A DNA stretch of 64,000 bases from Acridotheres tristis (GCA_037013685.1 CM072887.1:50085154-50149153), one strand, 5' to 3'; positions 36,372-50,419 are shown, numbered from the stretch's first letter. Translations and numbers: made by a program. The notes: generated from the sequence alone by a model not told the origin.

Positions 36372-39300
36372 GGGTTGTTTGTAGGGAGATCTTTTTTCCA
36401 CTAAACAGCAAGTCAAACAGGACACGATAAAATAAAGGCTAAAGTGTTGTGTGATGACTACAAGTTGCATGACAAGTGTTAGAGCTAGGACATAGCATGG
36501 TGTGTCCATAGATGCAGGACACATGAGGCCAAGAAAGTAATTGGTGTAATGCTTAGTTATAAAAAAGGAAAACAGCTTGCAAATGAGGAATCTTAATGGA
36601 AGGAATTTAAAAGGAGCAGTTATAAGGAGAAAATATTTGCAGTAAATGTGAAATTTTGACTATACAACGCTAGTGGCTCATAAGAAACACTGCCTGTAAA
36701 AATATTTTAGGTAGGAGCTGAAGAAGGCTATAATAGTAAGGGGTGGCAGGATACCAGAACCAAGAGAATGAACTTGAGAGGATCATTGCTTTGTGTGCTT
36801 TTCATAAGTTTTGTTTGACTGCAACATTGTGCCAAAAAGGCCGAACAAGACATGGACAAAAAAGTTTGTGAAAGAAATCCCACCACAACTTTGTCATTTC
36901 ATGAGTGTTCAATGAAGTTGCAGGCTCATTCAAATTCTAGGTTAAAAGTCATTAGTCGTGTATTTTTAAGTACTTGGCAGGACCAAGTAACCAAGTCATT
37001 CAGTAATGTGGATGTAAATATGTTCAGCTAGTGCCACAGTCATATTAAAACAAGCACTCTGATATTCACAGAAACATGCTCTGCTTCCCAACATCTGCAG
37101 ATGCAGTTTAAGCCTATATGCCGTGCCTGAAGGGTGGGAAAAATTATGAAGGAAAGGTTTGTCTTAATTAATAAAATTTTCCCCATTATTTCTTGATTTT
37201 TTTTTTTTTAAATACTGATTTTGGCTTCTGTTATTCCTTGCAAGTTGTTTGGGATGAAACTTTCCTGATGTTGAGATGGACTGGGGAAATTGGTGATTTA
37301 AGTATCAAATGAAGGATGCAGTCACTGTCCTGCGTAACATAAAGAACAGTGAGTCATGTGGCCGAGATTTTATGTGTAACTCAAGACAAGAAAATTGTTT
37401 GCCATACTCTGTAATGCCTCCTGTGATACTAGACCCCTCCGAAATAAAATATTCACTGAAAAGAATCTTTTTTATTTGTTGTTCATTTTGATTTTGGATT
37501 TAAGCCAGGCAGCTGCTAATATGCCCCTGGGAATATGGAATACTTTTCCCTAGCAAATAATATTGGTTTATATGAGAGGATAAGTAGACCCAAAAGGTGT
37601 TTTATATTAGACTGAGAGCCCAATAAGTCAAAAGTAAATATTTAATACATGACACAGAATGTCACACTCCAGGATTATGGAGTAACACAAACATTGTGCT
37701 GAATACAGACGGACTAGATTATAATTCTATTAGAAGATTTGTACCATACAAACAATATGCTGTATTATTTCTTTAAGAAATGATTTACTGTCTTCCCATG
37801 AGTTAGCATACATTTCAAGATTGTAGTGATGATAACATGCATGTTTTATGTCAAAAATGATAATTGACCTCAATGAATTATGATGGGTAGGGTGATGTAT
37901 TATATTACCATGAATATGTGTCACTTGCCATATTTTTTCGATAAAAGTAATTCTTTAGCAGCAAACCTTTCCCAAGAAGAACTGCTAGTTAGTGACACTT
38001 GGGCTACAGTCATAAGGATGTCAGAAGCTGATACAAAGTAGAGTTAGCAGCCTTTATGGTGAAATCATCCATGCTTTGCAGTGAAAACAAGTGGTACACT
38101 AGTATGATAACAGTTCTTTATTATACAACAGTAGGTTGTAAACCCTATTAACCCTATTCTATACAACAAGGTGAATAAAGTTCATTTTTGTGAAACTGGG
38201 TGGTGGTGTATCTTCTGAAAAAACAAATAAACGTTTTAGTGCTGGATATAATCTCAGTTTATCCTGCTTTTAATAATGAATGTTTCCTATCAGATGAACT
38301 TTGAACTCCCAGAAGTCATTGGAGGATGGAGCTGAACGATACTCTGTGTTCTTGGGAAAACAGTTTTCTTCCCGTGACATGGGAACATGTAAGTAAAGTA
38401 TATTTGTTCTATATTTTGGTTATTATTCCACAGTTCTAGCATTAGACTTTGCTGGAAGGCAACTGCTTGCAAGAACAGTTACAACAACATGATGCTGTAG
38501 TCTCTGGGTACTGTTGTCCTATCTGTTTTTTAATATTACTGCTGCCTCCAGGTCCAATCTGAAGTTGATCCAGGGAGTTCAGCAGTCCTCTCAGGAGGCA
38601 GATTTTTCCTGGCAATGTAGCCAGTGAGCTCACCAGTACCTGAGGAGAGTAGCTCACTTCGGAGGTGGGAAGTTTGTGTAGATAAAGCATATTTCTTCTA
38701 TGCTGTACTGGGGAGCACTGCAATGGGAATTAACTGTTCGTGCAGTGGGGAGAGGGTACATTGTGTTGCAAAAAGAAAACATGTAGGGCTCTGGTGATGC
38801 TCATACCTTCACAGGCGTGCAGAAAGCTGAAGGAAAGAAGAATGGTTAAAGAACACCCCATTCTCGCTGAGAGCATTTTCTAAAGCCTGTGTAGCTACCA
38901 ATAGGTATAGGCAGCCCTACCTGAGGACTCAACGGGATTTTGGCATCCAGGGGTATTTTCACAGATGGGTGTTGGCTGTAACCCATTTGTCTATACACAT
39001 GACTCTCAATTTTGATTGTCCAAATGACATATGTCAGAATTGGAAAAGATTCGGTTGATATAAATGTCATCTAGGTGAACAATCCATACAAACCCTTTCC
39101 TTTCTAAGGGCTGTTGACATGAAGTTAGAAGCCAATAAATTAGTTCCTTATTTCAAAAGGTAGAGGTTAGCAGTTTGATGCCAAAGGTCTGAGGTACAGT
39201 GCCTAGTGATGATGAATGTTTCATATCAATTAAAAAAAAAAAAAATGCAGGAGTTTTCAGTCACACAATCAATCTCCTTCTGCCTCCCAGTAAAATGTGG

Positions 39301-40255
39301 TGGCCAGATTTTCAAAATCTGCTTCGTTCTTTTGATAATCAGGCCATAAACACCAAAGAAAATATTTCAAGGGCTTGTGTAAGCAAAAGTAACCATTTAA
39401 ACATTGCCTAAATTCCAGACTGGTAGAATAAGTCTAAATGGTCACTTTGTTGTCAATGTACTGCAAAAAAAATCTATAATGATAAAAATGCAAGAAAATT
39501 GCTTCCTTCTGCTAAACTTATTTTAGACCAAGAATGAATTTAATTTCAAGATGTTGTCACATCCTTGTTGGAGGTGGTTGTTTGTTGACAATGAAAATGG
39601 TTTCCTACTTCTTAATATGAACCAGAAAATTATCTATGCACATTAAAGCCCAAACTAAAATAAACAAACTGCTAAATAACAAAGGCCTTTGCACTATTGT
39701 TGCTGATGTTTGGTTTAATATTTTTTCCTCCTTTAAACTGCTTCTTTTTGCTTCAGTTGAAGCAGAGTGTTCCTGTTGATCAGCCAGGACTGTGAAGAGA
39801 GGCACTATTTTCTGTGGGAGCAAGTCATAACATTGAAAATACAGAAATATTTGAGCACATTAGCTCTTCTTTTGTGCTTCAATTAGCCATTTTCGAGGAC
39901 TAAATGCATACAGTGGAAGGACTTTCCTTACATTAATTTCATTTTTTTCTCTGACAGTGTTTTTATCTGATTCTTCTCTCTGCTAAACTACTTTTGAAAC
40001 CTCAGTGCCCCTAGCACTCCTAAATAGGAGCAAATGCTAAACTGATCAGGTGGGAGTGTTTCTGATCTGGTTATTAATCTGAAGGGCCTATTCCTCCCAA
40101 AGAGAAGCCTGCAAACAAACATCAAACTAGTGAATATGCAGAACGTTTGTATTTGGAATAATTTTCTGTCATGTCATTCTTAAATGCTGAAAAGATAAGA
40201 AGAAGCAAACAGTACAACAAACCCAATGGTTTCATTTTCATGGTAAGAACTGTAG

Positions 40256-40303
40256 CAGACTAAGAGTGGGGTAAGAGTATTTAACAGACTAAGAGTGGGG
40301 TAA
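40256..40303. repeat. 19-bp direct repeat, period 29
   Basis: CAGACTAAGAGTGGGGTAA occurs identically at 40256-40274 and 40285-40303, with 10 unrelated bases between. The identity of the two copies suggests a recent local duplication. Confidence 0.85.
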
Positions 40304-40496
40304 TATAACCAGACATCCCAGCTGGCATGTAATGAGCCAGTTATTCCTATTTTTTTTGTTAATTTTTTTTCTTTTACTTTTAATAGTGTTATATCCATCT
40401 GTCCTGAGAAAAATCTGAAGAGAATTTTTCCTGGTTAAATTCATGTCTTAGTCTCTAGGAGAAAACCCGAACAGCTAGGTTGGTGTTGGTGTTGGA

Positions 40497-40520
40497 TTTT
40501 TTTTTTTTTTTGTGTGTGTG
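40497..40520. repeat. poly-T run followed by (GT)n
   Basis: About fifteen T bases lead directly into four GT units. Simple slippage-prone sequence. Confidence 0.75.
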
Positions 40521-43500
40521 GGCTAGGCTTGTCTGGGCATTTGGTTCACATATGTCTCATAAACAGCCCCACCCCCACCTTCCCCCCTGTTTCCTGACAT
40601 ACTTTGCTGTTGCATCTTTTCAGTGGTAGTGACTGCTTTCTCAACTGATGGTCTAATTTTCAGCTGAGAATCAAGATCTGCTACTTAGTTTGCCTCACCA
40701 TTCAAGTGTGAGTAATAGCAGGAAAAAGATGCTCTTGTTTGTTTTAAAGAAACACTGTACAAGGTGCTAACAACCTTAATGTATAGGCACTTATAGGAAG
40801 ACTTCCAATCCAAGTTGTCACTTAAATAGAGCATCCCTAAAAAGGGATGGGGCTTAGATCCTTGTATCATTCCTCCAGCTACCATTTTGTGTTTTGTCAG
40901 GATAAAAAAAGGAGGTGTTACAAGGAGAGAAGGTTATCTCAGATAAGGAGGAAATCTTGAGTGTTACAGCTCTGTCTTGCCTTCCTGATGGAGAAGCACA
41001 TTGAAGTACGATTTCAAAATGCACAAGTGTAATTTAGATGCTCCAGAGTCCTAGAAGAATTCTCAGAACAAAATCCCTTGTCTGTGGTCTGAGCCATCAC
41101 TGTGGCATCCTTCCTTCTTTTTTGACATAGTCATAGTGAAAGATCTCACCTGATAGTGTGAGAGAGGAAAGCAGTAGCAGGTCTTGACAAATGTTTGCCA
41201 AGGCATATTTGACTGTTCTGTCATGCATAAATTAGTCAATTAGTAAGAGGAATTACATTGTGCTGCACCTGAGAGCAGCCTGCATCTGCCAAAATGGATT
41301 TAGCTCTCTTTTAGACTTTTCATCCATCACTTTTAAAAGAACCTAGCTTTCCCTGTGCCATAATATGCAGGGGGTTTAGGCTGTCATGGGTTTTTTTCTT
41401 TGGTAATATAAGCTGCTCTTGAAACCCAAGGGGCATGTTTTGACCTGTTTCTTTTATGGTGGAATAAAGCAGCTAGGGGTGGTTCTGAGTTTTATAACCT
41501 TACTTCCAGGCAGACATCATCGTTAGCATATATGGAGCTGTTTATCTAAGAAACCCTGTGCTGGCCTGGAGGGCAGAGGTTGTTTGCACTGAATAAATAT
41601 CTTATTTAGGATCTCACAAAATTTTGGGGGTAATAAAAGAAGCAGCAGCTATCAAACTTGAAGATGAGTGAAATAATTTCACCTGTGTGGAAGTATGAAG
41701 AAGGTGGCTATCCCCATCTAAATGCTGCAGAAATGAAATAAGAAAGAATAAATATTTGCAGTGCTGATGAGCAGAAAGTGCAGTAATTTAACTGCCTTTG
41801 AGCACTTTGCCTCACTCCTCAGCTGCTGCTTACCCCTGCTCCTCAGGATGTATCCAGGCAATAAGCACTGTGAGACAGTGCAGCAAAGGGTTGCACAGTT
41901 GTCAGTCTTCAAAGGAGAGCGTCTGGTTGAGGGAGGGAAACATGGGAAATATTTCAATATCTTACCAGGCTCTGTTGTGCTCAGACAAGAGCACTAAAAG
42001 GTGTTTTTCACTAAGAAGCTTTTCAGGGCCTTACTTACAGGTGCCATCTTTTCTCTATGACTCTGAAGACAACTGTATTTGATCTATACAGTGCAAAGAT
42101 AATATGTGAAACATAAAGTACAAACCAGCACTGAATACAAAAAAGAATGAAGTGAAACTCCAAATTGCTTATTAGGCAATAGTTGTTTATAAAATAAGCA
42201 AACATTCCACGGTGAGCTAAAGTTTCAGGCCAGCAAATGGTCCCCCATAGGACTGTTTAAGTGCTTTCCTTTTTTGCATGTTTTCTATTTATGACAGTGA
42301 GTGTGCATATATCCAAATTTCAACATATGATGTTTCACATTTTTGGGTGAAAATATTTTTACCCTTTCCACGTCTAAGTTGTCCAGAGCAGCTGAACTTC
42401 ATGAACCCCACCCCATAGTGACTCAGTGCCATAAAAGAGGAGAGAAAATTTCCATACCACTCTTCTTGATACTAACCTGACCATACTCCTCTGCAATATA
42501 TAATGGGATTAGAGATACTTCAAGGAATTTCCTCTAACAGTTTTCATTCCACCCGCATTTCTCAGCTTCACTTAAAGCTGAAGAGCTCCAGTGGGCCTGG
42601 GAGGGTCCTTAATAAAGTTTACCCTTTGGGAAAACACTCTACTAATTAAAGTCTATATTCACAGGATGTTTATGGAGAAAAAAATATTGTATAGAGCTTG
42701 TAATGGGAGAAGCTGATAGGAATTTCAGGAAAAGCTGATGAATGCTGCAAATAGGTGCAGAAAAAAAAAAGAAAAATTGTCTAGTCTTAAATTATTATAT
42801 ATTCTTAATGCTTTTTGAAAAGTCACATTTAAAAAAAGGTTTTTCCCTTACTTTATATAAAGAGACAAGAAGAACTAGCATGCGGATAGAACAGCTGTAA
42901 TGGAAAAGAGTTACTTATTTCTATGTGTGCCTTTTAAAATGAGGTATTAAGCATCCTTGAATACAAACCTACTTACAGAAAAGTAGCAATGAATTGCTGT
43001 TGGTGGAATATTCAGGCCTTGTAAAGAAGAAATTACTTACCAGCATCTTGAACCTAAAATTTTCTCCATGGCAAAAGAGTAGCAGGAGAATAATGCTGCT
43101 GAGTAAAAATGTTCCAAGAAGTGATAAACAGAAATTTGAAGTGATCTATGTCTGGGTTTGCAGTGCCTGGACTCGCTTTGGAGGATAGCACACACAGCAG
43201 TGGATAGAAAACAATGCTCCATGTCACTGCAGGCAGATAGTTGGCCACAGGCTAAATAAAGAAATGAAATCTGAATTAAGATTTCTTAGTCCTTCAGTTC
43301 ATTAACTCTTATTGCAAGATAAATGGTGGGGAAGGATGAGAGCTGGTTGTGGTGATGACTGCTGTAACTCTAGTTAGAGCAGTAGGCGTGACATATGTGG
43401 GGTCATATGGGGTGCTTGCAAGGAAAAAAGGCAGTACAATTCAAAGGTAAAGTTTTAAAGATATTGAAAGGTAAACAGGTTTTAGCACCTCAGCCCACAA

Positions 43501-43954
43501 ATATTGTAATCTATTTTTGCTAGCTAAGGCCTCCTTTGCCTTCCTGATAGTAACCCTAAGAATGAAAGTAGAGCAGCACAAAGTTCACTCGGCTTGTTTG
43601 ATTGAATAGACCTGGTTCTGAATCCTCAAATATTTCTTTCTTTCAGTCAGTGGGACAAATATAGACACGGCAGATGACTCTGGAAATACTTTGTGAGTAC
43701 AGAGGTCAGTATCAGTAGCTCCAGCAGCAGACAAGATACCAGTGACAAAGTAGGGTGTCTTGCTGTTAGTGTGCCCCATTTATCATTAGAAATTTTCCAT
43801 TGTCATTCCACTTAGAAGAGATTTCCTTAGTAGGGATGGTCTGTATTGCTCCTACTTGTCCTGATAGGTTGATACAGTGTTCCTTCTCTGGCAGTGAGAT
43901 GCCAGAGACTCAGGGGGTGTTGCTGTGCAGTATAATTGCCTTTCTAAAAGGTGA

Positions 43955-43970
43955 TGTGTGTGTGTGTGTG
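43955..43970. repeat. (TG)n microsatellite
   Basis: Eight uninterrupted TG units read directly; a simple dinucleotide repeat. Confidence 0.8.
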
Positions 43971-46220
43971 AAATTTAAAGAATAGTTCATAGGGATTTAA
44001 CTGGATGGTTCCAACCGATGTTAGTTTACCCCCTGTGAGTCTGACAGGGTAGATTAAACCACATTGGGGACAATAACATTCATGCTCAGTCAGTCAAAAA
44101 GATCACTGGTATTGTGTTACTCTGAGAGGAGACAGTAGGTATTAGCCATTGCAGTCGTAGTTCTGGATTTGAAACTTGTTAAGACAATTTTATATTCATT
44201 GAAGGAGTGTTTGTAGTAATAAGCAACTAAGCTGATGCTCTGTGATCCTGTAGCTAGGGCTGATAGAGGTACTAAATGAGATATCTTTAGCTTAGTGCTG
44301 TGAGAGGGACTGTTTATTCTTCCTGGAGTTTATTTGTTAATAAAAATAATCCAGTTTAATCAGTTTAGGGCAATGTCCTGCTGTGTTCATATGGAGTGCC
44401 ATGGTTTGGGCTGGATCCAGCAATCCTTTCTTCCCAAGAGCTCCAGACATCTTTCTTCAAGTCCCTGAGATGGTTAATCCCTCTCCCTTATTCATGGGGA
44501 GGGTGGTGGATCTCTGATTGGTTCTTCCTGTCTACCTGATTCGTCCTTCCAGACTTGGTGGTTTTTAGTGTTTGCTGTTTGCTTCTCTTCTGCTGTCAGA
44601 TAGATACTAGAGAGTTAAAATGGTTTGAATTCACCACAGTCTCTCTTCCTAGTGAGGGAAGGGGAAAATAAATGTTCTGTTTCTTTACTTGAGATATGTC
44701 ACAGAGGTTGCAGAAAAATGCAGTAAGTGACAGCATCTTTGGTGCTATGCTGTCATTTTTCTGAAATAAGAAAATTTCAAGTACTTATTAGTTAGGAACA
44801 CTGACTCATTACCGACAGAAACAAACAATTCCAAGGGCCTGAATAAAAATTTTTAAAAATCCCACAATGCAGCTGCTACTGTCAAGCAGCAGAAAATAAC
44901 CCGCTGATAATCTGTCTGTACAGCCCTACTTTCTGAAGGGCAATACAGCCAGTGTGGACTGTGCTTTTCTTCTTATTGTACAGTTTAAGGAAACGCATGA
45001 AAAATTGAATATTATTATGTTACAGTAGAGTATATGTACCTGCAAGAAGAAAAAAGAAGAAAAAATATTTTCAAGTAAAGATCAAAATCAAAAGAACAAA
45101 AAAAATATATGTTAAAGAAGTATAACACTTAGAATTTATATATGTCCAGAAATTCATGCACTGTTGCTTCTCTGTAGCTTATTATGCTGTGGCTAAATAC
45201 TGCAAAACATTCCCATGTATAGTTTGGTAAGTAAATGAAGAGTCAGTTATGCTGACTTGATTTGATTTCTTTTGATAACTGGAAAGAATTAATTTTGAAT
45301 TTAGAACGACCGTATCTAAAATAATAACAAATTGTTTCCATCCCGGAAGTAGTTTGAAATCTATAATTTATATAACTTCATATTTTTTTTTGTGTGTGTA
45401 TGTGTTCTCTGAAATAGCTGTATTCTGGTTAGGATCCTTGTTTTTTGAGTGGACTCTGGTTGCCATTTTTCAGTATTTATTGCCTGAAGGCATTAATCAC
45501 AAACAATTTTCTGTGAGTAGTTGATATGTGAACAGCCAAAGTTTGTAATTGTGTTGCTCAATTGTAGCTGGTCAGAAACCCATATAATTTCTATTTCTGG
45601 ACTGGACAAACGTGAATGCTCTTCCAGGGTGAGTATTTGCATGGGTGAATTGAAAATTCTATTTCTGTGTATACTTGAAATGCACTTCTGCATTTGTGCC
45701 AGAAAACAGGATTGCTGAGAAGGTGAATACAATAGGAAATTCATTTTAAAATGGAGTGAAGCTCTTTGCCTTGATCTAGAACTGACATTGCAAAATTAAT
45801 CCTAAGAGAACAATAATGACTACAAAACTGTTTACTTTTGAGTGGTGATGAACTGTTCTGAAGTAGAAGTTTCTCAGTGTACTTTTCATGACCTTGCTTT
45901 TTCTTTTCATGGGATCAATTAGATTTCTACAGGTTTATTCTTTGCTCTTGATTTTTACGAATTTTGAAAGCATTCTTGGCTGCATTAGTAGATATGTTCT
46001 CATATGTTGCTTCTGACTTCTGACACTTGTTCATACACTAGGAAGATCAGATGGATGCAGAAAATCATAATGAACTTGCAAAAATTATGCCTTTCCTTAA
46101 CTGATCTCAATGTTTTATACACTAGAGGTTTTATCTTTAGTAATTTTTGTTAATACTTCTGTGAATTTAAATTGGAGCTCTTAATAAATAGTTTCTGCTG
46201 CATTTTCCAAACCATTCTTC

Positions 46221-46238
46221 ATTGATTTGAAAATCAAT
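46221..46238. repeat. palindrome, 8-bp arms
   Basis: ATTGATTT and AAATCAAT are exact reverse complements around GA. It is AT-rich and may be chance. Confidence 0.6.
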
Positions 46239-48271
46239 AAACCATATCTAAAGAATCTGACATGCTAATGAATTTGCTCAAACTACTGTTTAGAACCAAA
46301 GAAGTTTTATACTGCGTGCAGGAGTGATTATTAAAATGTTGGTTGGTTAGCAGGTCATATTCTTTAGAATGGCACTATTAATTTCAACAGCTCTATTGAT
46401 TTCATACCTATGCAATCTGAATTGATAAGTTCCCAAGCCAGTTGATTTCAATTGATCCAGAAACTTGTTTTTGCAAAAAAAAAATATTGTGAAAAATGTG
46501 GACAGTTAGTGTACATTAACTCTTGTTTCAATGTCAGTTTTTGATCCACTCCAAAAAACCAGTCAGATATGAACATTCAGACTAAGGGATCTCATGAAAA
46601 TTATACTTTTGACCCAAATAATATGTTTGACATATAGTGTGTGATGTTGAGCAGAAGGTGAACTCAGAGTTCTTTGAATGCTTTTTATTTTAATATTGAG
46701 CTGGAAATCTTTGAGGAGTACGCCTCTGTATGAAAACCAAAAGACATCCTTTGTACTCTTTGCAGTACTTGAACGTCTTAGTTTTGACTGTAACAAATCA
46801 ATTCAGAGTAACTGGCTTTTTCCCATTTTTCCCATTTTCTTTTCTACTCTGTTTTTTGATTTCATACAAAAATGGTCTGTCCCATACAGCCTAGAGAGAC
46901 AGTAGAGTTTTGCATAAGAAGTATGGATTGTTTTTTTTAATGCTTCACAGGAATATGATGGAATAGTCAGGAGGAGAATCCTGAAAACCACAGGAAAGTA
47001 AAGTGTTAAGTGAGCCAAAAACCTAGTGTGTGCACCTGGCTCAGAAGACTCGGCAGCATGAAGTATAAATTGCAGTGAAGGTGAAAGATACAGATTTTCA
47101 GTGATCCTTTGAAGGCAAATCAGTCCAATGATCCATATTTTGTGAGACATTCTGTGTTTTTTCCCTTCCTTTTACGTATCTGTTTAGTGATATCCATACT
47201 TATTTCTGTGGCACAGGTAAACCTCCATGAGCTGCTGGGCTTGGAAACTCTGTTTCCAGATATTTGTGAATTGGATCCTTTGAGGTTTTTTCTGCTCTTA
47301 GTAAACGGAATCTTTCTTGGTTGTGTCTGAAAGCCTTCCAAGAAACAGGCAGGATGCTACCCTTCATAACAAAGGAATTTCTTAGCCCACTCCTGCTAAT
47401 ATCCTTGCTCTTATTCCTGTCTTCCTTATATACCAACACAGACATGCACGCCCTGTTGTTTTGGCTCTCTGACTACCTATGGCAGTGAAAAAAGCTTCTG
47501 ACTAGATATGTTCTTTGAAATCATATAGATTTTCTCTATCTGCTTCTTCTGCAGCATTCTCCCTCAGCTCAATCCTGTAGCACTGGAACCCTCATACTGG
47601 AACTTAAAATAGTTGTCAATTTTCTTATTGATCCTTATGGCTTTATTCACTACCTCTACTTATTTGCCATTGAACTCAATAGCATTGCATGTGTTGCCAA
47701 AACTGAAATTAAAGTGTGATGAATCAGGCTTTGTATATCTCACTGATCTGTTCTTAGATCACATAACAATTGAGCCACATGTAGAAACACCCGAGGAGAT
47801 GTCAGTCATACAGTGGAATTTGCAAGTAGTGATCAATAATTTATACTAGTGATCACTTGGGCCTTATCTAATAACCCACTCTGTACTTTTCACAATCTAA
47901 TTTCATTTGGTGTTAGTGATCACTGCTTTTCTACTTATAGTGATCTGATTAGACCTTGAAATATTTCCATTTTTCAAGATATAGCACATCTTCTGTAACT
48001 CTATGCAACATATATTCAGGAAGAATTTGATTAGACTGGGCAATTACTTGTGATTCATGCCTAGTTTAAGATACTGAAGCAGGCAGGAAGGCGCCAGTGC
48101 AATTTTAAGCCATCCAGGGCACCAGTTAAAGAGCCTTTCTACGTCCTCAATATACAATGAACATTTTAGGTACTTTCAGAATCATGTCAGATTTGCTGAT
48201 TGTAAAAACAAAACTCAAACCAAGCTTCCAAGAGCCCTTTCACTTGTTGTTGGGGTTTTTTGTTTGGTTGC

Positions 48272-48287
48272 TTTTTTTTTTTTTTTT
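48272..48287. repeat. poly-T run
   Basis: Sixteen T bases, preceded by GTTTGGTTGC-like sequence. No retroposon body was recognised on the side where a minus-strand element would lie. Confidence 0.75.
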
Positions 48288-48489
48288 AATATTCTTGTCA
48301 GAAAGAGAAACATACACAGGTTATTGTACCAGAAGGGTACAATTACAAGATTATCTTAAGGAGTGTGACTATGAGAGGTTTATGTGTTTGAGCTGTGGAT
48401 ACAGCAGAAACTAACACTGACATGGACAGATATCACATGTCTTTTCACAGATCACAATTTAACAGTGGTATTTGTTACCAGCATAGCTA

Positions 48490-48564
48490 AACACACCCAC
48501 CCACCCACACACACACACATATATATATATATGTATATGTATACTTATATGTGTATATATTCAT
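48490..48564. repeat. compound (CCCA)n/(CA)n/(TA)n microsatellite
   Basis: ACCC-type units pass into about seven CA units, then about seven TA units, then degenerate GTATAT units. Alternating purine-pyrimidine sequence of this kind can adopt Z-DNA or cruciform structure and is often polymorphic. The 144-codon plus frame 48384-48818 is created by this tract, which encodes a His/Thr then Tyr/Met/Ile-rich segment, and is not a gene. Confidence 0.9.
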
Positions 48565-50419
48565 ATTTTTGTGCATTCTGGTGTATATTTGTATACATGT
48601 GTACAGTGTGCATAAACCTACAGACATATATGGATATGAACTTTTATACCTATTCCTCTACATACCTATATGACATATGCACATACAAGGCAAGAGGTGG
48701 CAAGAGCCAAACCAGACCAAACTGGACTAGGGCTAGAGCAGGATCAATCAGCAGCATCAGCCAGCATGAGATGTGCCCAGTTTATGATCTCTGGCTATGG
48801 AAACAGCCTCTGTCTTGAAATTAAGACCAGAGAGGGTAGAGGCAAACATGTCCAAAAGGCACTGAGCTCACACAAGGACTGCTCCCAAATGGCAATTCGG
48901 ATCTCTTCAGGGTTAATATGGGCTATCCCTAAAGTTAAGGTTCAAGCCATGAGAGCCACAGTGTAAATGTTAGAGCTGGAAAGAGCCAGCATAAAATATG
49001 AAGGCAGATAGCTAGGTTTAGCCCAGAGATTAGCAGGGTTGATAAGTTCATGCCACCAGTAGATATCGCTGGATTCAACAGGGTCAACATACCTGGATAG
49101 GTTTACCATCTTTTCAGTTTTATCATAGGAATCAATTTGTGTCTTGCACAGTTACATGAATTCAGCCTTGGAATGGGTTTTGTGAGGAAATGTCAGCCCA
49201 CCTGCTTTACTTTTAAGCTTCTGCCCAAAGGCGTAAAATGGACAGCGTAAATAAGGTGCTGGCACCAAGGTGACCCATGATGACCCTAACCCTTTAAAAT
49301 GAGATGGAGTGTCACTTTAATGAACCTTCATCTCAGACCCTTTTTCCTTTTCTTTCTCTGTATTTATCAGTTAGGTTGGAGTGGAATTTGCTATACAGAA
49401 TTATGAAGTAAACTCATCTTACATAACTACTGAAAGCAAACTTCCTCACAATGTCCTGATCGGTTTGTTTATGTTTTCTACAGCACTTTACAACTTTAGC
49501 TTGCTCTTTTCCTGGAGTGATGCTTCATATTCAGCTTCATGAATTTTGGAGGACCTCCAGAGTAGACTGAGATATAGAATAAATCCTACTCCTGTTCATT
49601 TCTGGGATGGGTAAGAAGTAATTAACTGAAATTCAAGAAAGTGCATTTCTTAGTAGATTCATGTACCTGTCTAAATGTTAATTTAATTCTGATTCCACAA
49701 TTTTCATAAAGGGTCTCTGCATTAAAAAGGTACATTTCAAAATTAGAGCTTATACTAAAATTCATTGTTGTCACATCTAAGTTGGCTCAGCATGAAGATA
49801 AAGAACTCCTGTGGTGTTTCAAAATTTCCTGACTTAGTGTTCAAAATTTAATTTTTTCTACCTCCAACTTTTCCCATGTGAATTCAGTGAAAAAAAGTAA
49901 TAAAAACAATTATTTATTTTTTATGCCTCATCAGTCTTTTTATTGTTGTACACGAGCAGGGACTTTTTAGTATTCCTTCCAGTCATGTTTGCAGAATTCA
50001 ATAAGAAGTGAATACCTTGATGAAAGTAATATACTATGTTCTTATTCCATTGGTTTGGTCTCTTTTACTGAAGCAGTGTTTATAGTTTAGCTGGCACTGA
50101 TGACGTTCATAGGATGCAGGCAGAACTGTGTGGCCAGAGGGAATGTTATCTATCACATATCTGCAATGGGTTACCTATTTCATCCTACCATGCAATTTTG
50201 TCTTTTTGAAGTATTTCCAGGATTGTTCTGTCCTGCTTGCTCTTATACCTGTGGAAATTCTCACTTTCAAAAATCTTTCACTTTGCCCTGGGCTTGATTA
50301 ACATTTTACCCTTTACTCCAAGTTTAACTAACTCAACCTGCATTAAAACCTATAATCAATACGGAGTGAAGTTCAGATATCATTAAGTGATGTCTTTTAC
50401 TTCTGCCTCGGTCACTTAA

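Larger units (their letters stand above)
34925..36372. repeat. pyrimidine/T-rich strand-asymmetric block
   Basis: Much of this 1.4-kb segment is T- or T+C-rich on the plus strand. It opens with a C/T-rich zone (34925-35300) and ends with two T-rich tracts (35811-35948 and 36292-36371), with more ordinary sequence between. The open frames here encode Phe-, Cys- and Leu-rich or Pro-rich peptides directly from these tracts and are not genes. Confidence 0.6.
36373..42082. other. unique AT-rich non-coding DNA, no gene seen
   Basis: The longest frames are 94 codons (41798-42082, plus, overlapping 41718-41957 minus) and 93 codons (38442-38723, minus), without recognisable domains. A 19-bp direct repeat lies at 40256-40303 and a T15 plus (GT)n run at 40497-40520. 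No mobile element, RNA gene or regulatory motif could be supported. Confidence 0.7.
42083..48240. other. unique AT-rich non-coding DNA, no gene seen
   Basis: The longest frame is 115 codons (46803-47150, minus), overlapped by frames on the other strand and without a recognisable domain. A (TG)n run lies at 43955-43970 and an 8-bp-arm palindrome at 46221-46238, followed by an octamer-like ATGCTAAT at about 46263. The somewhat GC-richer patch at 44400-44660 was not recognised as any element. Confidence 0.7.

Noticed and set aside
44398..44680. Possible LTR remnant starting CCATGGTTTGGGCTGG and ending with AATAAATGTTCTG
   Set aside because: The start and the AATAAA-like end are suggestive, but no terminal dinucleotide pair, target duplication or internal retroviral sequence is visible.
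48384..48818. 144-codon plus-strand open frame
   Set aside because: It is generated by the CA/TA microsatellite, which has no stops in this frame.
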